A stretch of 22,849 bases of DNA from Methanobacteriota archaeon. Its GTDB lineage: Archaea; Halobacteriota; Methanosarcinia; Methanosarcinales; Methanosarcinaceae. This document shows, piece after piece, positions 19,591 to 22,849 of this stretch. The stretch spans positions 1 through 22,849 of the forward strand of contig JAUPKV010000171.1 in assembly GCA_030837265.1 (NCBI GenBank), read 5' to 3'. The notes beneath the pieces were generated by a model. The model ran no database searches. It saw only the letters and a program-made list of their open reading frames with translations, and was not told the origin of the DNA. The position numbers and the translations under genes were made by a program. Positions within the stretch are counted from its first letter, which is position 1. Each line of letters opens with the position of its first letter.

Positions 19591-19869
19591 TTATTCTTCC
19601 ATCACGGTTGCCAGGATATCTTTGAAATCGACAAAGACATAATTTTCCCCATCAATCTCAATTTCATCAGACTGGTATCCACCGTAGATTACATGATCAC
19701 CTTTCTTAAGGGGAAGATCTTTACCATCTTCAAAGGTCCCAACAGCTAAAACAATTCCTTCCTTCTTCTCCTGCCGTGCAGACTCCGGGATGTAAATTCC
19801 ACCCTTCGTCACCTCTTCTTTCTCCTGGTGCTTCAATAATACTCTTTCACCCATAGGTCTAATAATCAC
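19591..19869 (-). CDS. groES: Co-chaperonin GroES (Hsp10)
   Basis: Lid subunit of the GroEL machine. At 92 residues it is the usual family length. Conserved parts are the opening strand IIRPMGERVLLK, the mobile loop (EKEEVTKGGIYIPESA) that docks on GroEL, and the closing FVDFKDILATV. The frame is open up to an ATG eight codons upstream, but that region contains GAGGAGG, an almost perfect ribosome site lying nine bases before the GTG at 19869. The GTG start gives the expected MIIRP N-terminus. It is first in a two-gene operon with groEL. The region upstream holds a TATA-like element and an inverted repeat, consistent with regulated (heat-shock) expression. Confidence 0.95.
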   Translation of the reverse strand: MIIRPMGERVLLKHQEKEEVTKGGIYIPESARQEKKEGIVLAVGTFEDGKDLPLKKGDHVIYGGYQSDEIEIDGENYVFVDFKDILATVMEE

Positions 19870-19961
19870 TATTTTATTCCTCCTCATACGCAAGATTCTA
19901 AAGTAATTCTATATTGGATGAAGGTGAATTGCAGTTTTAATCTACAATGAGTTCACAATAT

Positions 19962-19978
19962 TTGAGCACAATGCTCAA
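19962..19978. promoter_or_regulatory. Inverted repeat in the groES upstream region, candidate operator
   Basis: TTGAGCACAATGCTCAA has two perfect 7-bp arms around CAA. On the groES strand it lies just downstream of the likely TATA elements (19985-19995 or 20003-20013), so it would cover the transcription start or the first transcribed bases, the place archaeal repressors often bind. The divergent winged-helix gene is an obvious candidate binder; this is inference. Confidence 0.5.
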
Positions 19979-19984
19979 CTATTT

Positions 19985-19995
19985 GCATATAATGC
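19985..19995 (-). promoter_or_regulatory. TATA-like element for groES
   Basis: On the minus strand GCATTATATGC has a TATA core about 125 bases before the groES start, itself flanked by GCAT/ATGC arms. A second possible TATA (TTTAAATATAAG) lies at about 20001-20013. Either would give a leader of roughly 95-110 bases. Confidence 0.4.
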
Positions 19996-20045
19996 GAAAC
20001 TTATATTTAAAAATTACCGCGAAAAATAAAAATCATAATTAAAAA

Positions 20046-20085
20046 GTAGAAATGATATCTACAATATTAAAAAAAATATATATAC
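20046..20085 (+). promoter_or_regulatory. Promoter of the winged-helix gene with adjacent inverted repeat
   Basis: AATATATATA at 20075-20084 is a strong TATA candidate. It would start transcription near 20105, almost at the ATG at 20110. Just upstream, GTAGA (20046-20050) and TCTAC (20058-20062) form an inverted repeat with a 7-base spacer, a possible regulator site. Confidence 0.45.
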
Positions 20086-20109
20086 TTGAAACTCCAAAAT
20101 ATTGCCCTG

Positions 20110-20517
20110 ATGGTTCAGGAGATTATTTTAAGAAATATTGAAAAGCCACATATCAGGGATCTGGAAGAGGACCTAATATGGTTCTGCGACAGCTTTGGAT
20201 TTTCTTCAGGGAGGGATATAGAAAACACAGCAACAAAAATAATATTTAGTCTCCTTGATAAATTATCCAATGACGAGGAAGTATCATCAGAGGTTCTTGC
20301 TGGATACCTGGATTTAAAAGTGTCACGAGTAAACCATCATATTAGAAACCTCAATGATTCAGGCCTCCTCTATAGGAAAAAACGTTTGATATATTTGCGG
20401 GGGGGTAGCTTGAAAGCTGCAGTTAGGGAGATGCGAAAGGACTCGGAAAGAATTTTTAATGAGCTAGAAAACGCGGCTGAAGAAATAGATTCCATAATAG
20501 GGATTAAAAACAGATAA
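20110..20517 (+). CDS. Winged helix-turn-helix transcription regulator divergent from groES
   Basis: Predicted DNA-binding protein of about 135 residues. The first half (to about residue 55) is helical and of unknown role. The wHTH spans VSSEVLAGYLDLKVSRVNHHIRNLNDSGLLYRK in sense; the recognition helix is near VSRVNHHIRNL and the wing near KKRLIYLRGG. A C-terminal helix (RKDSERIFNELENAAEEID) may mediate dimerisation. An in-frame TTG at 20086 extends the protein by eight residues but lies directly against the TATA box. With no ribosome site before either start, a nearly leaderless transcript from the ATG at 20110 fits better. Its divergent position next to groES-groEL makes it a candidate regulator of the chaperonin operon. 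It does not look like the Phr or HrcA heat-shock repressors. Confidence 0.75.
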   Translation: MVQEIILRNIEKPHIRDLEEDLIWFCDSFGFSSGRDIENTATKIIFSLLDKLSNDEEVSSEVLAGYLDLKVSRVNHHIRNLNDSGLLYRKKRLIYLRGGSLKAAVREMRKDSERIFNELENAAEEIDSIIGIKNR

Positions 20518-20708
20518 AGCTCTATGGTGAGCTCAAGATTAACTTCACTTTTTTTACTTAATGGATAAAAAAATAATATTTTTCGGACCCCTAATCACAA
20601 TTCAGGTGGCGCGACTCAGGGTTAAGTGTTTTCAGGAAGCTTAGTTCAGGAAACGAGATTCCTATGCTTCTTTAATTTACAAGACTAACCTTAATGACAA
20701 CAAAATAA

Positions 20709-20979
<271 letters not shown>

Positions 20980-21012
20980 AAAAGAAAATAAAATAGTTGT
21001 GAATAAATATAC

Positions 21013-21585
21013 ATGAGTATGATAACAAAAATCTATATAGCTCATTGCGAGCAGGACGAGCCTCTTGCTCAGGAGCTGAGTCTCGCACTCTGGGCTGTGG
21101 AACTTGAGAGTTTTTCTTCTCTCTACAGGAAGGCTTTGAGCCTTTCCCTGGCTGAAATAATACGTTTTGGCATCCGTCAGTCTGACTGCGTCATCCCAAT
21201 CCTCACACAGGAAGGTATGATATCTCCGGAAGTAAATCAGGAAATCGGTCTCGCAGCAGGTGCCGATCAATTTATGATCTCACTGGTAGAGAAAGGGGTG
21301 GAAATGCCAGTCCTGATACGTCATCTCCAACCAATCTATTTTTCTCCGGATGCTTATCAGGATGCTCTGGGAAAGCTGATCCAGAATATCAGGCAGCTCA
21401 CCAGGCTTGACTGGTTGAAGATAAAGTGTCCATACTGCGGGGAGGAGATGACCCAGTACATCTCACCAGAAGAAGATGTGGAGAGAGCTCTTATTGCAGG
21501 AAAGCCCCTGGAGACAAGATGCAGCTACTGTCAGAGACATTTATCCCTTGACCCGAGAACTTTCAGGCCCTTGCTTGATCATTGA
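21013..21585 (+). CDS. TIR-domain protein with C-terminal zinc ribbon
   Basis: Protein of 190 residues. Residues 5-125 resemble a TIR fold: KIYIAHCEQDEPLAQELSLAL gives strand A and helix A in TIR style (usual FISH-x-D), then LAEIIRFGIRQSDCVIPILT with Glu48 near the catalytic position of NAD-cleaving TIR proteins, then EVNQEIGLAAG and a strand MPVLI. Residues 139-173 hold a zinc ribbon, C139xxC142 and C170xxC173. Bacterial and archaeal TIR proteins often act as NADase effectors or signal producers in antiviral defence. No partner such as ThsA is adjacent, so the role is open. There is no visible ribosome site before the ATG. It sits between the Pro/Glu-rich gene and the 134-residue gene, with gaps under 50 bases, suggesting one transcript. 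Confidence 0.75.
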   Translation: MSMITKIYIAHCEQDEPLAQELSLALWAVELESFSSLYRKALSLSLAEIIRFGIRQSDCVIPILTQEGMISPEVNQEIGLAAGADQFMISLVEKGVEMPVLIRHLQPIYFSPDAYQDALGKLIQNIRQLTRLDWLKIKCPYCGEEMTQYISPEEDVERALIAGKPLETRCSYCQRHLSLDPRTFRPLLDH

Positions 21586-21633
21586 TTAACCTACTGAACA
21601 ATAAGCTTACAAAAATGGAAAGAGGTTGAATTC

Positions 21634-22038
21634 ATGGGGAGACATCTAACTGATGAAATAATAGATGAGCCAGGAGAACCAATGGTGGTTAAATCCAAAA
21701 TGGGTGAAGCTTCAGTAAGTGAATTAGAAGTCAGAGGAATAGATAACCTCAGCAAAATGGAGAAGAAACATTTGCTTTTGCAACTTGCTCGTGATAGAGT
21801 AAAGAACTCATCTGCAGGCTCATGGGAGATAACTGATGTCAGGAGGGAGGAATGGAGAACTATAGGGACTACAATAGCTCAACCGGTGGAAATAGACATC
21901 AGAGACATAGGGAGAAATGCTCTCTTTGAGGTACTGATAGATATAACACAATTCGAAAGAGAGCTTGAAGCCAAAGAGATAGAGACTGAGTATCTTGAGG
22001 GAGAAAAACGTCAATCTGCTAAAAAAAAGAAATCCTAG
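21634..22038 (+). CDS. Uncharacterised charged 134-residue protein
   Basis: I do not recognise this family. The protein is rich in Glu, Lys and Arg. Residues about 30-60 (SELEVRGIDNLSKMEKKHLLLQ and on) look helical, the middle (about 68-105) looks like a small beta-rich part ending FEVLIDI, and the C-terminus is a charged helix ending in KKKKS. There is no signal peptide, membrane segment or cysteine cluster. AGAGGT lies about eight bases before the ATG. It is the last gene of the TIR cassette, 48 bases after the TIR gene and about 45 bases before a strong hairpin. A partner or adaptor role for the TIR protein is possible from position only. Confidence 0.6.
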   Translation: MGRHLTDEIIDEPGEPMVVKSKMGEASVSELEVRGIDNLSKMEKKHLLLQLARDRVKNSSAGSWEITDVRREEWRTIGTTIAQPVEIDIRDIGRNALFEVLIDITQFERELEAKEIETEYLEGEKRQSAKKKKS

Positions 22039-22082
22039 AACTTTCTACCTGACATAGATTTATTAGAAATGAAGCCGTTGTT

Positions 22083-22116
22083 AGAAATCCAGGAGGTTTT
22101 TTTCCTCCTGATTTCT
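22083..22116. terminator. Hairpin between convergent genes, likely bidirectional terminator
   Basis: AGAAATC (22083-22089) pairs with GATTTCT (22110-22116) and AGGAGG (22091-22096) pairs with CCTCCT (22104-22109), leaving one bulged C and a 7-T loop. This 13-bp stem lies about 45 bases after the 134-residue gene and about 10 bases after the stop of the minus-strand DUF2795 gene, so it can serve both. The loop is T-rich on the plus strand. Confidence 0.65.
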
Positions 22117-22124
22117 ATGTCACT

Positions 22125-22313
22125 TTAGTTTCCCTTAAATTCCTTGCTAACATCCGCAGCACTTGTGTACTGTTTTTCCGGAAGATTTTCAAGATCCTGC
22201 ATAACTTTGCGATTGGCCTCACGATCCTTAGCGTGCTTAGTCAGATCTTCCTTGCTTGCAGGGTAATTCATGTTTTTTAGAGCTTTCTGAACTTCGATAG
22301 GACTTGTATGCAT
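22125..22313 (-). CDS. DUF2795-type small protein, copy 1
   Basis: Protein of 62 residues matching the DUF2795 pattern: SPIEVQKALKNMNYPASKEDLTKHAKD, then VMQDLENLPEKQYTSAADVSKEF in sense. The family is small, helical and of unknown function, often present in several copies; it resembles a compact winged-helix-like unit. AAGGGGAG lies four bases before the ATG. It is the last of a same-strand row of homologues and ends against the hairpin. It is more charged than copy 2 and shares the YPASKEDL / LP-x-Y-x-(S/N)AAD core with it. Confidence 0.82.
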   Translation of the reverse strand: MHTSPIEVQKALKNMNYPASKEDLTKHAKDREANRKVMQDLENLPEKQYTSAADVSKEFKGN

Positions 22314-22347
22314 AAATCTCCCCTTGCTCCCAGTTATCTTTTTCTCC

Positions 22348-22422
22348 CGGCAACTCCTTCAATGCCTTGGTGACATATGAAGCATTTATATATCTTTTCG
22401 GGAGATCCTCAACGTCATTCGA
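22348..22422 (-). pseudogene. DUF2795 remnant (C-terminal half only)
   Basis: Translating the minus strand after a stop codon at 22423-22425 gives SNDVEDLPKRYINASYVTK followed by ALKELPG. This matches the last third of the neighbouring DUF2795 proteins (DL-x-x-LP-x-x-Y-x-x-A-x-x-V). There is no start codon, ribosome site or N-terminal half, so I read it as the decayed end of a former copy lying between the two intact ones. Confidence 0.6.
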
Positions 22423-22457
22423 TTACTGTTCACAGTTGCAGTTCGTATGTCCTGTCC

Positions 22458-22667
22458 TTATCTTGACTCTCCCTGCAAGCGTTTTCCTTTAAACTCCTGA
22501 GCCAGGTCTGCAGCATTATTATATGTCCTATCAGGAAGTTCCTGCAAATCAGCAACTATTTCATTGCTAGCTTTGTTATTCTTAGCATACTGAATAACTT
22601 CATTCTTATTTTTTGGAAAATCAATGCCTTTCAGTGCATGTTCAACATCAGCCATACTTGCTTTCAT
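22458..22667 (-). CDS. DUF2795-type small protein, copy 2
   Basis: Protein of 69 residues with the family pattern MADVEHALKGIDFPKNKNEV, then AKNNKASNEIVADLQELPDRTYNNAADLAQEF in sense, and a basic tail (KGKRLQGESR) longer than in copy 1. GGGGGAG lies five bases before the ATG. Function is unknown. It lies between the remnant and a further copy at the contig end, all on the minus strand, which points to repeated tandem duplication and loss. Confidence 0.82.
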   Translation of the reverse strand: MKASMADVEHALKGIDFPKNKNEVIQYAKNNKASNEIVADLQELPDRTYNNAADLAQEFKGKRLQGESR

Positions 22668-22688
22668 AAATTCTCCCCCATATTTTGT

Positions 22689-22831
22689 TTATTTGTTTTC
22701 TAATGCTCTGTTTACATCTGAAGCGCTGGCGTACACATTGTCTGGAAGATTTTTGATGTCATCCAACACATCTTTGCTTGCACCATGCATTTTTGCATGC
22801 TTGACAAGATCCCTTTTCTCTGCAGGATACT
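22689..22831 (-). CDS. DUF2795-type small protein, partial copy 3 (N-terminus missing)
   Basis: The minus strand reads YPAEKRDLVKHAKMHGASKD, then VLDDIKNLPDNVYASASDVN and RALENK before a TAA at 22689-22691. This is the C-terminal about 47 residues of a DUF2795 protein. Its start is lost where the genuine sequence stops. Because of the adapter that follows, codons beyond 22829 should not be trusted. It lies about 20 bases upstream of copy 2, so the two are probably co-transcribed. Confidence 0.75.
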
Positions 22832-22849
22832 AGATCGGAAGAGCACACG
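22832..22849 (+). other. Sequencing adapter contamination at contig end
   Basis: AGATCGGAAGAGCACACG is identical to the start of the standard Illumina TruSeq read 1 adapter. It sits at the very end of the window and cuts off an otherwise conserved coding frame, so it is an artefact and not part of the genome. Confidence 0.95.

Noticed and set aside
22624..22833. 69-codon plus-strand frame at the right end
   Set aside because: Antisense to two DUF2795 homologues, and its end runs into adapter sequence.

Overview
The window looks like chromosomal DNA of a mesophilic methanogenic archaeon of the genus Methanosarcina or a very close relative. The supporting signs are an archaeal tRNA-Trp split by an intron with a bulge-helix-bulge splice site, archaeal TATA boxes, strong AGGAGGTGA-type ribosome sites, long AT-rich intergenic regions, a PKD/beta-propeller surface protein, a bacterial-type SerRS, and a bacterial-type GroES/GroEL pair, which Methanosarcina is known to carry. 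The species is not resolved. The last 18 bases (22832-22849) match the start of an Illumina adapter, so the real DNA ends near 22831.

Left part (1-7800): a secreted seven-repeat propeller protein and methionyl-tRNA synthetase on the minus strand, then a membrane-anchored SppA-type peptidase and seryl-tRNA synthetase on the plus strand, then two very small minus-strand zinc-ribbon proteins. One of these is only 53 codons.

Middle (8100-13300): a tight minus-strand operon for alpha-glucan breakdown. In transcription order it encodes a GH57 homologue that has lost both catalytic acids, an intact GH57 enzyme, an ACT-V4R sensor-like protein and a GH15 glucoamylase-type enzyme. Three genes have 4-base overlaps or short gaps. 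Directly upstream, on the plus strand, lies tRNA-Trp. Its 120-nt intron carries all four boxes of a C/D guide RNA. By the N+5 rule the two guides point exactly at positions 34 and 39 of the same tRNA.

Right-middle (13870-20520): an uncharacterised protein with an FRC-C-GH-DWE motif, a class I/II aminotransferase, an uncharacterised 210-residue protein, an RNase H-fold protein with an unknown C-terminal half, and the groES-groEL operon. A winged-helix regulator is divergent from groES. A 17-bp inverted repeat sits between the groES TATA box and its start.

Right end (20740-22831): a three-gene plus-strand cassette (Pro/Glu-rich peptide, TIR domain plus zinc ribbon, charged small protein) ends at a strong hairpin. 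It faces a minus-strand cluster of DUF2795-type small proteins: two intact copies, one remnant and one copy cut by the contig end. This is the most accessory-looking part of the window.
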